This document shows, one piece after another, positions 31,569 through 38,842 of a stretch of DNA of 47,800 nt (its first letter is position 1; the number at the start of each line of letters is the position of its first letter). The notes under the pieces are model-generated. The model was not told the origin of the DNA. It ran no database searches and saw only the letters and a program-made list of their open reading frames with translations. The stretch comes from Syntrophomonas_A sp050258735 (GTDB lineage: Bacteria; Bacillota; Syntrophomonadia; Syntrophomonadales; Syntrophomonadaceae), in assembly GCA_050258735.1 (NCBI GenBank), contig JBLMZJ010000094.1, positions 1 to 47,800 on the forward strand, given 5' to 3'. Made by a program: the position numbers and the translations under genes.

Positions 31569-32801
31569 TTAGTTTGGCACCTGGGAGCGATCGGTCATGA
31601 TAGTCCGGTTAACAAATAACAGGCAGACGAGGCCCAGAACAGCACCGATCGAGAAAGCCATGCCGGCACCCAACCGGTGGGAGATGGCTCCGGACAACAG
31701 GGCGCCAAAGGGAGTGACCCCGGCAAACACCAGGTTATAGAGACTCATTATTCGGCCGCGCAGATGATCGGGTACATTGAGCTGCAGGGTGGTGTTAACG
31801 GATGTAGCAAAGAGCACCATCGAAAGACCGATCAGGAAGAGGAGAGGGAGGGCCAGATCGAAGTAATGCTGATCAAAACCAAGCAATATCTGAAAAAAAC
31901 ATAAGCCAAATGCCGCTATCTTTAATATGCGTTTGCGTGAGGTGAGGTCACTCAGAGCAGCCATCGACAGTGCACCGCATAGAGCACCGATGCCGGTAGC
32001 TGTCATAAGGTAACCATAACCGACAGCATTTTGGTGGAACGTATTACGGGCCAGCACTGGAATCAAAACGGAAAAATTAATAGCAAAAAGACTTAGACCG
32101 GCCATTAAGGTGATGCAGTATGCTACGATCGGTGTCTTTCTGGTGTAGTCAAGGCCTTCCCTTATGTTTTGCCAGGGATGCCCTATATCCGGTTTGATTT
32201 GGCCCAGGCTCAGAGGTCTTATCAGGACTAAACTGGTCAGAACCGCCATAAAGCTGAAGGAATTTATCACGAAACACATACCCGCACCAAAGTGGGCTAT
32301 AATGAGTCCGGCTAGAGCGGGACCGATTATACGAGCCAGGTTGAAGATCAGGGAATTTTGAGCGATGGCATTGGGAAGGTCTTCTTTACCCACCATTTCA
32401 ACCACAAAAGACTGCCGGGCCGGTACGTCAAAGGTGTTAGCCAAGCCTAGTAAGGAGGCTAACAGGACAATTTGCCAGTAAGCAACAGTACCAGTTAGAG
32501 TCAAAACCCCCATGATACCTGTTAAAAGGAGCATGGAAGTCTGGGTAATCAGCAAGAGGCGCTTTTTGTTGCAGCGGTCGGCAACCACGCCGGCGTAAAG
32601 TGACAGCAAGAGAATAGGAGTGAATTGAGCTGCATTCACCACTCCCACGGCAAAGGCTGAATTGGTTAGGGTAAGCACCAACCAGCCCTGAGCCATGTTC
32701 TGCATCCATGTACCGACCAATGACAGTAACTGCCCCAACCAGTACAACCGGTAGTTTTTATGGCGGAAGGCTCGTGTAGTTGTTTGTAGACTGTAATTCA
32801 T
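31569..32801 (-). CDS. MFS exporter, EntS/DUF894 type
   Basis: The 410-residue, twelve-helix major-facilitator protein resembles the enterobactin-exporter (EntS) group: FRHKNYRLYWLGQLLSLVGTWMQNMAQGWLVL, then GVVADRCNKKRLLL (loop 2-3 motif), NTFDVPARQSFVVEMVG, and late VPDHLRGRIMSLYNLVFAGVTPFGALLSG. It probably exports a small molecule or drug. The start at 32801 fits the family; the frame runs on to 32900 without support. It is divergent from the MBL-fold gene. Confidence 0.9.
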   Translation of the reverse strand: MNYSLQTTTRAFRHKNYRLYWLGQLLSLVGTWMQNMAQGWLVLTLTNSAFAVGVVNAAQFTPILLLSLYAGVVADRCNKKRLLLITQTSMLLLTGIMGVLTLTGTVAYWQIVLLASLLGLANTFDVPARQSFVVEMVGKEDLPNAIAQNSLIFNLARIIGPALAGLIIAHFGAGMCFVINSFSFMAVLTSLVLIRPLSLGQIKPDIGHPWQNIREGLDYTRKTPIVAYCITLMAGLSLFAINFSVLIPVLARNTFHQNAVGYGYLMTATGIGALCGALSMAALSDLTSRKRILKIAAFGLCFFQILLGFDQHYFDLALPLLFLIGLSMVLFATSVNTTLQLNVPDHLRGRIMSLYNLVFAGVTPFGALLSGAISHRLGAGMAFSIGAVLGLVCLLFVNRTIMTDRSQVPN

Positions 32802-32895
32802 GGTTTTGACCGCTTCCCTAAAACTTATGCTATGTATTCTATTATCACCAGTAACTAGAATATGTAAAGCAGGCCGCTCGAGGCACTCGGCAGGA

Positions 32896-32914
32896 GTCAA
32901 TTGTTCGCATTGAC
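32896..32914. promoter_or_regulatory. Inverted repeat in the MFS/MBL divergent region
   Basis: GTCAAT, seven bases, then ATTGAC is a perfect 6-bp dyad in the gap between divergent genes. The right arm contains TTGAC, which could be part of a rightward -35 box. It may be an operator. Confidence 0.3.
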
Positions 32915-32984
32915 GGTGTTTGATAATATGAAACTATAAGTTCGGACATAAGGTTATAAATCCAAAATATCGGGAGGTTTGATG

Positions 32985-33668
32985 ATGGGAAGGATACAAG
33001 AGATATGTCCCCATGTCTGGCAGATAGGCGGCGGCAACCTTTCCAGGGGTGAGGACTGTTGTGTATATCTGGTGGAAAGCAATGGAGTGGGAGCAATAAT
33101 CGATTGTGGTGCCGGGGCCAGTGCCGGGCAGATAATGGACAATATCACTGCTGGCGGGTTTGCACTGGATACCATACGCTATATTATCGTTACCCACGGT
33201 CATATCGACCATGTCGGCGGGCTGCATGCCATAAAGGAAAAAACTCAGGCCAGGGTGGTGGCTCATCAGCTGGAACTGCCTGCAGTCGAGGATGGCTTGC
33301 CCAATTTGACTGCTGCTGGCATGTACCGGGTCAACTATATACCGGTCAAGGTGGATGTAGTCTTGGCAGGAGATGATTCCGTAATCCTGGGCGATCTGAA
33401 TATTAATTGTCCCCATACCCCCGGTCACACCCCGGGCGGTATCTCGCCATATGTAGATATCGATGGGCAGAGAGTCCTCTTTGGTCAGGATATCCACGGA
33501 CCTTTCAGTAAGACCTGGGGCTCAGACATGAATGATTGGCATAAATCCATGCAGAAGCTTTTAGACCTGGAGGCGGACATACTCTGTGAAGGCCATTTCG
33601 GCATTTACTCACCCCGAAAGGAAGTCAGGAATTATATTGAGGGTTATCTGAGGCAATATGCCAGATGA
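32985..33668 (+). CDS. Metallo-beta-lactamase-fold hydrolase
   Basis: The 227-residue protein has the full MBL metal set: THGHIDHVGG (HxHxDH), HTPGHTPGG (His), GQDIHGPF (Asp) and CEGHFGIY (His). It is probably a hydrolase with two metal ions, of the glyoxalase II or quorum-lactonase class; persulfide dioxygenase is less likely in an anaerobe. The ATG at 32985 has GGGAGG seven bases upstream; an adjacent ATG at 32982 is also possible. It lies just upstream of the rhodanese lipoproteins but has a separate promoter region. Confidence 0.9.
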   Translation: MGRIQEICPHVWQIGGGNLSRGEDCCVYLVESNGVGAIIDCGAGASAGQIMDNITAGGFALDTIRYIIVTHGHIDHVGGLHAIKEKTQARVVAHQLELPAVEDGLPNLTAAGMYRVNYIPVKVDVVLAGDDSVILGDLNINCPHTPGHTPGGISPYVDIDGQRVLFGQDIHGPFSKTWGSDMNDWHKSMQKLLDLEADILCEGHFGIYSPRKEVRNYIEGYLRQYAR

Positions 33669-33785
33669 TTATATTAAAAATAATCCAATCAGGATAAATG
33701 ATAATATAACAACGATCGATGAAAACATGTTATTGTCAAGGAAATGGGACGATAAATAAAAAGATATAATACATAATATAAGTTA

Positions 33786-33814
33786 TTGTAATGATAACGT
33801 GGCTAATGTATAAT
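33786..33814 (+). promoter_or_regulatory. Promoter for the first rhodanese lipoprotein
   Basis: TTGTAA (33786-33791), 17 bases, then a perfect TATAAT (33809-33814) lie 44 bases before the ATG. A small hairpin (GTCGTAATATTACGGC) sits just downstream in the leader. Confidence 0.6.
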
Positions 33815-33858
33815 TGTGTCGTAATATTACGGCACATTTTTTTTAAGGAGGATGAGAA

Positions 33859-34407
33859 ATGAAGAAAAGGACCCTGGCGTTACTGCTTGTACTGGCTCTC
33901 TCAATGCTGATTATGGTGGGATGCTCACAGCCCAAGACTAATGAGGATGCAGCCAAGCCGTCAGTCAGCGGGGTAGGAACCGCTCCGGACGGAAGCGAAG
34001 TCGCAATCGAAAAGGCTACCATGAAGTTTATCAAGGACTACGAAGCAGGTGGCTACCAGTTGGTTTCAACCGAGGATCTGAACAAATGGATCGGCGAAAA
34101 GAAGGATATGATCATAGTTGACACCATGCCGGCTGACTTCTTTGCCAAAAACCATATACCGGGAGCGGTGAACGCGGAACTGCCCAAAACAGGCATGGCA
34201 GATGCCACGGATGAACAGAAGGCAGCCTTCGTAAAGCTTTTAGGCAATGACAAAGAAAAACCCATTGTGGTCTATTGCGGTTTTGTCGGATGTGCACGAA
34301 GTGATGTGGGAGCGGTCCTGGCACTTGAGGCCGGGTTCAAGAATGTTTACCGAGTGCCCGGTGGTTTTATCGCCTGGCAGGAGGCTGGTTATAGTATTGA
34401 AAAATAG
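33859..34407 (+). CDS. Rhodanese-domain lipoprotein
   Basis: The 182-residue protein has a lipoprotein signal peptide (basic MKKR, hydrophobic core, lipobox VGC with Cys22), a linker to about residue 55 and one rhodanese domain. The domain shows VSTEDLNKWI, IVDTMPADFFAKNHIPGAVNAEL, an active-site loop VVYCGFVGCARSD with the catalytic Cys, and VPGGFIAWQEAGY. It should transfer sulfane sulfur outside the membrane. AAGGAGG precedes the ATG. It overlaps the next lipoprotein gene by 11 bases. A possible second redox cysteine follows the active cysteine by five residues (CGFVGC), which is unusual. Confidence 0.92.
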   Translation: MKKRTLALLLVLALSMLIMVGCSQPKTNEDAAKPSVSGVGTAPDGSEVAIEKATMKFIKDYEAGGYQLVSTEDLNKWIGEKKDMIIVDTMPADFFAKNHIPGAVNAELPKTGMADATDEQKAAFVKLLGNDKEKPIVVYCGFVGCARSDVGAVLALEAGFKNVYRVPGGFIAWQEAGYSIEK

Positions 34408-34888
34408 AAATATAAAACGCTTTACATATGTGGTTCTTTTGATCCTTTTATTTATTAGCATATCGGGTTGTTCCAGGTCAAACGATTCTTACATCAATAA
34501 GGAAGTCAATCCTCAAATCGATGTATATGGGGTAAAATTGATGATGGACGAATCCAAAGTAAAAAGCCTGCTGGGCAGTCCGGGTGAAAAGGCCATGTGT
34601 GTATATGGTTATGAGTATGAGTATACCGATAAAGATATCAACATTGGTTATGACTCGAAAAGTAACCAGGTACGCAGGATCACCAGCAAGAATCCGGAGA
34701 CCTCGATTTACGGGATAAAACCCGGAGCGGAACTGGCGGAGGCTTATCAGGTATTAGCGGCAAACGGTTTTAAAGAGTCTGCTGATTCCAAGTATAAGTA
34801 CTCCAAAGAAAGTATAATTTTATCTATAATTTCTATGAAGAGTACTAATGCCGACGGTATAACCATAGAAATCAAACCGGAACAATAA
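34397..34888 (+). CDS. Lipoprotein of unknown function, coupled to rhodanese gene
   Basis: The 163-residue product starts at TTG 34397 inside the end of the rhodanese gene, using AGGAGG about 11 bases upstream. An N-terminal basic-hydrophobic signal ends in lipobox ISGC (Cys25). The mature part has a repeated motif: VYGVKLMMDESKVKSLLG and, later, IYGIKPGAELAEAYQVLAANG, with beta-rich segments between. It may be a tandem of two small domains that resemble the BamE/SmpA fold in spacing, but this is weak. A longer open frame to 34247 overlaps the rhodanese core and is not used. Function unknown. Confidence 0.8.
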   Translation: MKNRNIKRFTYVVLLILLFISISGCSRSNDSYINKEVNPQIDVYGVKLMMDESKVKSLLGSPGEKAMCVYGYEYEYTDKDINIGYDSKSNQVRRITSKNPETSIYGIKPGAELAEAYQVLAANGFKESADSKYKYSKESIILSIISMKSTNADGITIEIKPEQ

Positions 34889-34905
34889 TTCTGAATATCA
34901 AGCAG

Positions 34906-34947
34906 CCCCAACAACTATTTGCCGGATGGTTGGTGGGGTTTGTTTTT
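34906..34947 (+). terminator. Terminator after the lipoprotein pair
   Basis: CCCCAACAAC, 13 bases, then GTTGGTGGGG form a 10-bp stem with one mismatch, followed by TTTGTTTTT. Confidence 0.85.
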
Positions 34948-34960
34948 GCGGAAGTATAAC

Positions 34961-34987
34961 TAATAGTTATTGGACCAATAACTATTA
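34961..34987. promoter_or_regulatory. 27-bp perfect palindrome, probable operator of the second rhodanese gene
   Basis: TAATAGTTATTGG (34961-34973), one central A, then CCAATAACTATTA (34975-34987) form 13-bp perfect arms. It follows a terminator, lies 48 bases before the next gene and overlaps where its promoter should be. Dyads of this length are typical of dimeric repressors such as the ArsR, MarR or TetR families; no regulator gene is adjacent. Confidence 0.7.
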
Positions 34988-35034
34988 ATTTAGTAGACTA
35001 ATTTTAGCGAATAGTTTCGGGGAGGATGATAATC

Positions 35035-35985
35035 GTGAAACAAAAAAGGGCACTGGTTGTGTTTGTACTGCTGGGGTTATTGATCAGTCTGGTCGGCTGC
35101 GGGGGAAGCAAGACCCCAGCCACACCGGAAAAGACCGGTAAAGAAAAGACCGCGGCGGTTCAAATGGACGCACAAAAAGCAACCTTGATGGCTGATGTGC
35201 AGTGGCTGAAAGAAAATCTGGGTAAGGTTGATGTTATAGACGCCAGGGCTGAAAAGGACTATAACAACGGGCACGTACCGGGAGCAGTCAATGCCCCCTG
35301 GCAGAGTTTGTGCAATATGCAGGGCAAACCCGGTGAGGCCGGCTGGGGCGTCATGCTGCCCAAGGACGAATTGGCTGCCAAGATCGGTGCTTTAGGAATC
35401 TCCGGAGAAAAGCCAGTTATCGTTTACGCCCAACCGCCTGGCTGGGGAGAAGAGGGCTGTGTTTTATGGATATTGAAAATGGCAGGAATAAAGGATGCCA
35501 AAATGCTGGACGGGGGTTATGCGGCCTGGCAGGTAGCCGGCAACGAGATTAGCAAGGATACAGTAAAGCCGACAGCTGTCGTATTTAAGATCGCCGGCGT
35601 GGATGAAAGCTTGACTGCCAGTACGGACTTTATCAATGAAAACCAGGGGAAGATCAAGATCGTTGATTCGCGTTCAGAAAAAGAATATAACGGTGCTGTC
35701 GATTATGGCGAGGCTCGTGGCGGACACTTGCCGGGGGCAATAAATATACCCTTTGAGAGTATGTTCAACCAGGACAGTACGCTCAAGGATTCTCATCAGC
35801 TGAAGAAGCTATTTATGGAAGCTGGTTTGAAACCAGGTGATGAGATTGTAACCTATTGTACGGCGGGGATCCGTTCCGGCTATATGGCCTTGGTGATGCG
35901 GGCGGTTGGCTTCGAAAATGCCCGCAATTATGATGCGTCCTTCTATGAATGGGCCGGCAATAAGTCGCTTAAGGTTGATAAGTAG
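35035..35985 (+). CDS. Two-domain rhodanese lipoprotein (thiosulfate/mercaptopyruvate sulfurtransferase type)
   Basis: The 316-residue protein has a lipoprotein signal (lipobox LVGC, Cys22) and two rhodanese domains. Domain 1 (about 50-165) keeps VIDARAEKDYNNGHVPGAVNAPW and LDGGYAAWQ but has VIVYAQPPGWGEEG where the active cysteine should be, so it is inactive. Domain 2 (about 190-310) has IVDSRSEKEYNG, GGHLPGAINIPFESMF and the active loop VTYCTAGIRSG. This inactive-active layout is normal for the family. GTG 35035 has GGAGG nine bases upstream; the ATG at 35026 touches the ribosome site. A hairpin follows 29 bases after the stop codon. Confidence 0.92.
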   Translation: MKQKRALVVFVLLGLLISLVGCGGSKTPATPEKTGKEKTAAVQMDAQKATLMADVQWLKENLGKVDVIDARAEKDYNNGHVPGAVNAPWQSLCNMQGKPGEAGWGVMLPKDELAAKIGALGISGEKPVIVYAQPPGWGEEGCVLWILKMAGIKDAKMLDGGYAAWQVAGNEISKDTVKPTAVVFKIAGVDESLTASTDFINENQGKIKIVDSRSEKEYNGAVDYGEARGGHLPGAINIPFESMFNQDSTLKDSHQLKKLFMEAGLKPGDEIVTYCTAGIRSGYMALVMRAVGFENARNYDASFYEWAGNKSLKVDK

Positions 35986-36014
35986 ATTCGTTTCGATGTT
36001 AAATAGTGGAGTGA

Positions 36015-36042
36015 TGCCAGTTGCATGAAAATGTAACTGGCA
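36015..36042 (+). repeat. GAAA-tetraloop hairpin between rhodanese and UPF0104 genes
   Basis: TGCCAGTTGCAT, a GAAA loop and ATGTAACTGGCA form a 12-bp stem with one G-T pair. GNRA loops are very stable in RNA. No T-tract follows, so it is more likely a processing, stability or protein-binding element than a terminator. Confidence 0.6.
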
Positions 36043-36064
36043 TACTGCCATCAGGTGAGTGCTT

Positions 36065-37006
36065 ATGACCAGGAAAAACATCCTAACTCTTTTACGCGGC
36101 AGTGTATCCATTATCCTGCTCGTCTGGTTGGCCTATAGCATTGACTGGGGCCAGCTGGCTGCCAGCCTGCGGAGGGTTGACCCGGCCTGGATAATAGCGG
36201 CAATAGGCTGGATCGTGATTTCGATTGCGATCAGTACCTGGAAATGGCGAGAGGTGTTGAAGGCTCAGGGATTGGAACTGCCCTGGCAGCGGTTATGGAA
36301 CGCCTATTGGGAAGGCCAGTTTTTCAACAATTTCCTGCCTTCCAGCATTGGCGGGGACGCCATACGAATTATCCGGATAGGGCAATTCTGTGGTGATGCG
36401 GCCGGGGCTGCTGCCTCAGTGGTAGTGGAACGTATACTGGCTACCATCGGTCTTGCAATTACCGGCCTCATAGGGTGCCTGTTGATTCGGCAGCCTGATT
36501 ACCGGATTATAACGATACTGGCAGCACTGGTCTTTGGGGGCATATTATTAATGGTTATAATAACCCGGGGAAGGTTGCCGGCCTGGATGGAGAAACGAGC
36601 AGGCCGCCTGGTTGATTTCCTTAAAGGAATACAGGTTCATGGCAACCGCTTTAAGGGACAGGGAACCAACTTGCTGGGGATAATTTTGTTATCAGTTGTC
36701 TTCCAGGTCGGGGTGGCGGCAGTGAACTACTGCATTTTTCAAGCCCTTAATATACAATCGGTGGGAGTACTGGATACTCTCTTTATTGTTCCCCTGGCTT
36801 CAGTTGCGGCCATGCTGCCTGTCGGCATCAATGGCTATGGGTTACGGGAGGGGGCTTACGTAGCTCTGCTCGCTATGTATTCAGTCGATAGTGGTACGGC
36901 CTTTATTGCCTCATTACTGTTTGCTTTCCTGGTCAGCCTTTGCAGCCTTTATGGAGCATGGGTCTGGCTTACTTATCGTTCGAAAGAAGTGATGTCAAAT
37001 GTCTGA
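36065..37006 (+). CDS. UPF0104/LPG-synthase-like flippase-type membrane protein
   Basis: The 313-residue integral membrane protein has about eight helices and matches the lysylphosphatidylglycerol-synthase transmembrane family (UPF0104): STWKWREVLKAQGLELPWQRLWNAYWEGQFFNNFLPSSIGGDAIRI, then VVVERILATIGLA, and PVGINGYGLREGAYVALL. Relatives move lipids or lipid-linked glycans across the membrane. The ATG at 36065 has AGGTGAG five bases upstream. It is the first gene of a tight six-gene operon; its end overlaps the next gene by eight bases. Confidence 0.9.
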   Translation: MTRKNILTLLRGSVSIILLVWLAYSIDWGQLAASLRRVDPAWIIAAIGWIVISIAISTWKWREVLKAQGLELPWQRLWNAYWEGQFFNNFLPSSIGGDAIRIIRIGQFCGDAAGAAASVVVERILATIGLAITGLIGCLLIRQPDYRIITILAALVFGGILLMVIITRGRLPAWMEKRAGRLVDFLKGIQVHGNRFKGQGTNLLGIILLSVVFQVGVAAVNYCIFQALNIQSVGVLDTLFIVPLASVAAMLPVGINGYGLREGAYVALLAMYSVDSGTAFIASLLFAFLVSLCSLYGAWVWLTYRSKEVMSNV

Positions 37007-37454
37007 AACCCCCAGCGGGAGAATCGTTAAGGAACAGATGAAGAGCGGCAAGAACTGCTGTCAGGCGGTGATCATTGCCGCCAGCCAGGCATTCGATATT
37101 TCGGTTCAGCCCGATACCATGGCTGCAGCCTCTATGTTCGGCGGCGGCATGGGCAGCGGGTGCAGCTGCGGAGCGCTGACCGGCATGATCATGGCGTCGG
37201 GCGTTTTTGAACAATATACGGCGCACCCCCTGGGGGGCAAACTGGCTCAGGAACTGCATGACCAATTTAAGCAGCAATTTGGGGCTACCTGCTGCCGAGT
37301 CATAAAATCACGGCGTGGTTCCCTGGCCAATATCGGGAATAGGGCCTGCATTGAGCTTACCAGTCAGGCAGCGGCATTACTCATAAAGGAATGGGAGGGC
37401 ATCCTTGATGCCGAAACCTCGGTCAGTATCCATAGTTATTCCGACTCTAAATGA
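36999..37454 (+). CDS. C_GCAxxG_C_C-family protein
   Basis: The 151-residue protein fits the C_GCAxxG_C_C family (redox-active cysteine proteins of unknown function). It has KNCCQAVI near residue 20, FGGGMGSGCSCGALTGMIMASG as the defining motif, then CCRVI and a C-terminal cysteine (RACIELTSQAA). Seven or more cysteines suggest a metal or disulfide role. It overlaps the upstream gene by eight bases and the downstream glycosyltransferase by 47, so the proteins should be made together. Confidence 0.88.
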   Translation: MSETPSGRIVKEQMKSGKNCCQAVIIAASQAFDISVQPDTMAAASMFGGGMGSGCSCGALTGMIMASGVFEQYTAHPLGGKLAQELHDQFKQQFGATCCRVIKSRRGSLANIGNRACIELTSQAAALLIKEWEGILDAETSVSIHSYSDSK

Positions 37455-38103
37455 AGCAGAGAACATTGCAGGTCTTCTGCAGACATTGACGGCCATACCG
37501 GATGTCCAGGTTATTGTATGTGATGGCGGCAGTACCGATGAAACTTGTGCCATCTGCGCGCGTTACCCGGTCAAAATGGTGGAATCGCTTCCGGGGAGAG
37601 GTATGCAGCTGAACACGGGGGCAGCCTCTGCCGAGGGAGATATACTGCTTTTCCTGCACGCTGATTCAAAGATTGAACCAGCGGTGATCCATGAAATATG
37701 CGCGGCTGTTGCAGCCGGGCATAAGTGGGGATGCTTAAGCTTGACGTTTGATAAACGCGATCTTGTTTTCAGGCTGATTGCCGGGCAGTCCAACCTGCGG
37801 GCGCGAATATTCAGTATGTGCTACGGCGACCAGGGGATATTTTGCACCCGGGGGCTGTTTTATGAGGCAGGTCAGTACCCTCTGACGGTTTTCCTTGAAG
37901 ATATTGGACTGTCTGATAAACTGCGGCGCATCAGCCCCGCCAGGGTATTAAATGGCAAAGTTATTACCAGTTCGCGAAGGTTTGTTAAACATAGAGTGTT
38001 GCGCACTATTATCAAGATGCAGATAGTGAAGATCATGTACCGCCTGGGAGTTGAACCCGATACCATTATCCGGTGGTATGACCGTCCAGGTATTGAGGTA
38101 TAA
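37408..38103 (+). CDS. TIGR04283-type GT2 glycosyltransferase
   Basis: The 231-residue family 2 glycosyltransferase matches the 'rSAM/selenodomain-associated transferase 2' group: VSIVIPTLNEAENIAGLLQTL, VIVCDGGSTDET, LPGRGMQLNTGAASAEGDILLFLHADS, YGDQGIFCTRGLFYEAGQYPLTVFLEDIGLSDKLRR, TSSRRFVKHRVLRTIIKM and YRLGVEPDTI. It would use a nucleotide sugar in the cytoplasm; acceptor unknown. GGGAGGG lies eight bases before the ATG, inside the end of the preceding gene. Confidence 0.9.
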   Translation: MPKPRSVSIVIPTLNEAENIAGLLQTLTAIPDVQVIVCDGGSTDETCAICARYPVKMVESLPGRGMQLNTGAASAEGDILLFLHADSKIEPAVIHEICAAVAAGHKWGCLSLTFDKRDLVFRLIAGQSNLRARIFSMCYGDQGIFCTRGLFYEAGQYPLTVFLEDIGLSDKLRRISPARVLNGKVITSSRRFVKHRVLRTIIKMQIVKIMYRLGVEPDTIIRWYDRPGIEV

Positions 38104-38104
38104 A

Positions 38105-38842
38105 ATGAAAACCGCCGTGGTTATAATGAGCCGCGTTCCTGAACCGGGTTTTACCAAAACCCGGTTATCGGATAAGATCAGCGAAGATGAATGCGCTGAG
38201 TTCCACCGGGCCTGCCTGCGGGATATCTGCCGGGTGGTGAGACAATCTGAAATGTCAGGTTTTATCTACTATGTCGGTCCGGGGGACCGACCCGGCGGGA
38301 TGGAGTTTACTGCGTGGGGTTTGCCGGCCGAGGATTACGGTTACTTTTGTTTTTGCCCGCAAAAGGGAGCAGATCTGGGAGAACGGATGGCAAACGCCGC
38401 CGCTGAAGTACTCAGCCGCTATGATGGAGTTATTTTGCTGGGAAGTGACATGCCCTGTCTTACTCCCCGCTTGCTGCAGGAAACTGATGAAAGATTACAT
38501 GACCATGATTTGGTGATCGGGCCGGCTGATGACGGCGGATATTATCTGCTGGGATGTAAACGCGTCAATAAAGACCTATTCCAGGATATTCCCTGGGGGA
38601 CAAGCGAGGTTCTTCACCACACGCTGCAAGCGTCCGAAAAACATCGCCAGTCGGTATATACTTTAGCAGAGCAGCGGGATATCGATACCTGGACCGACCT
38701 GATCGCTTTCTATGGTGAAGGCATGAATGAAAGTGAAAGCAACGAACTGGATTCATATAAATATGCAGCAAAATTAATTAGTAAGTATGACTGCCGGGAG
38801 AGGGATGAACTATTTGGATGCAAGGTTGAAAAAAACGGTTGA
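38105..38842 (+). CDS. TIGR04282-type transferase (DUF2064)
   Basis: The 245-residue protein is a GT-A nucleotidyl/glycosyltransferase-like enzyme of the 'rSAM/selenodomain-associated transferase 1' group: VVIMSRVPEPGFTKTRLSDKIS (nucleotide-binding), CPQKGADLGERMANA, VILLGSDMPCLTPRLLQE (DxD-like), IGPADDGGYYLLGCK and DIPWGTSEVLHHTL, then DIDTWTDL. It normally occurs beside TIGR04283, as here with one base between them. The C-terminus runs about 25 residues past the family core and overlaps the radical SAM gene by 38 bases. Confidence 0.9.
   Translation: MKTAVVIMSRVPEPGFTKTRLSDKISEDECAEFHRACLRDICRVVRQSEMSGFIYYVGPGDRPGGMEFTAWGLPAEDYGYFCFCPQKGADLGERMANAAAEVLSRYDGVILLGSDMPCLTPRLLQETDERLHDHDLVIGPADDGGYYLLGCKRVNKDLFQDIPWGTSEVLHHTLQASEKHRQSVYTLAEQRDIDTWTDLIAFYGEGMNESESNELDSYKYAAKLISKYDCRERDELFGCKVEKNG

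Noticed and set aside
34247..34396. Long N-terminal extension of the lipoprotein gene
   Set aside because: It overlaps the rhodanese coding region in another frame; the TTG at 34397 gives a proper lipoprotein signal and has a ribosome site.
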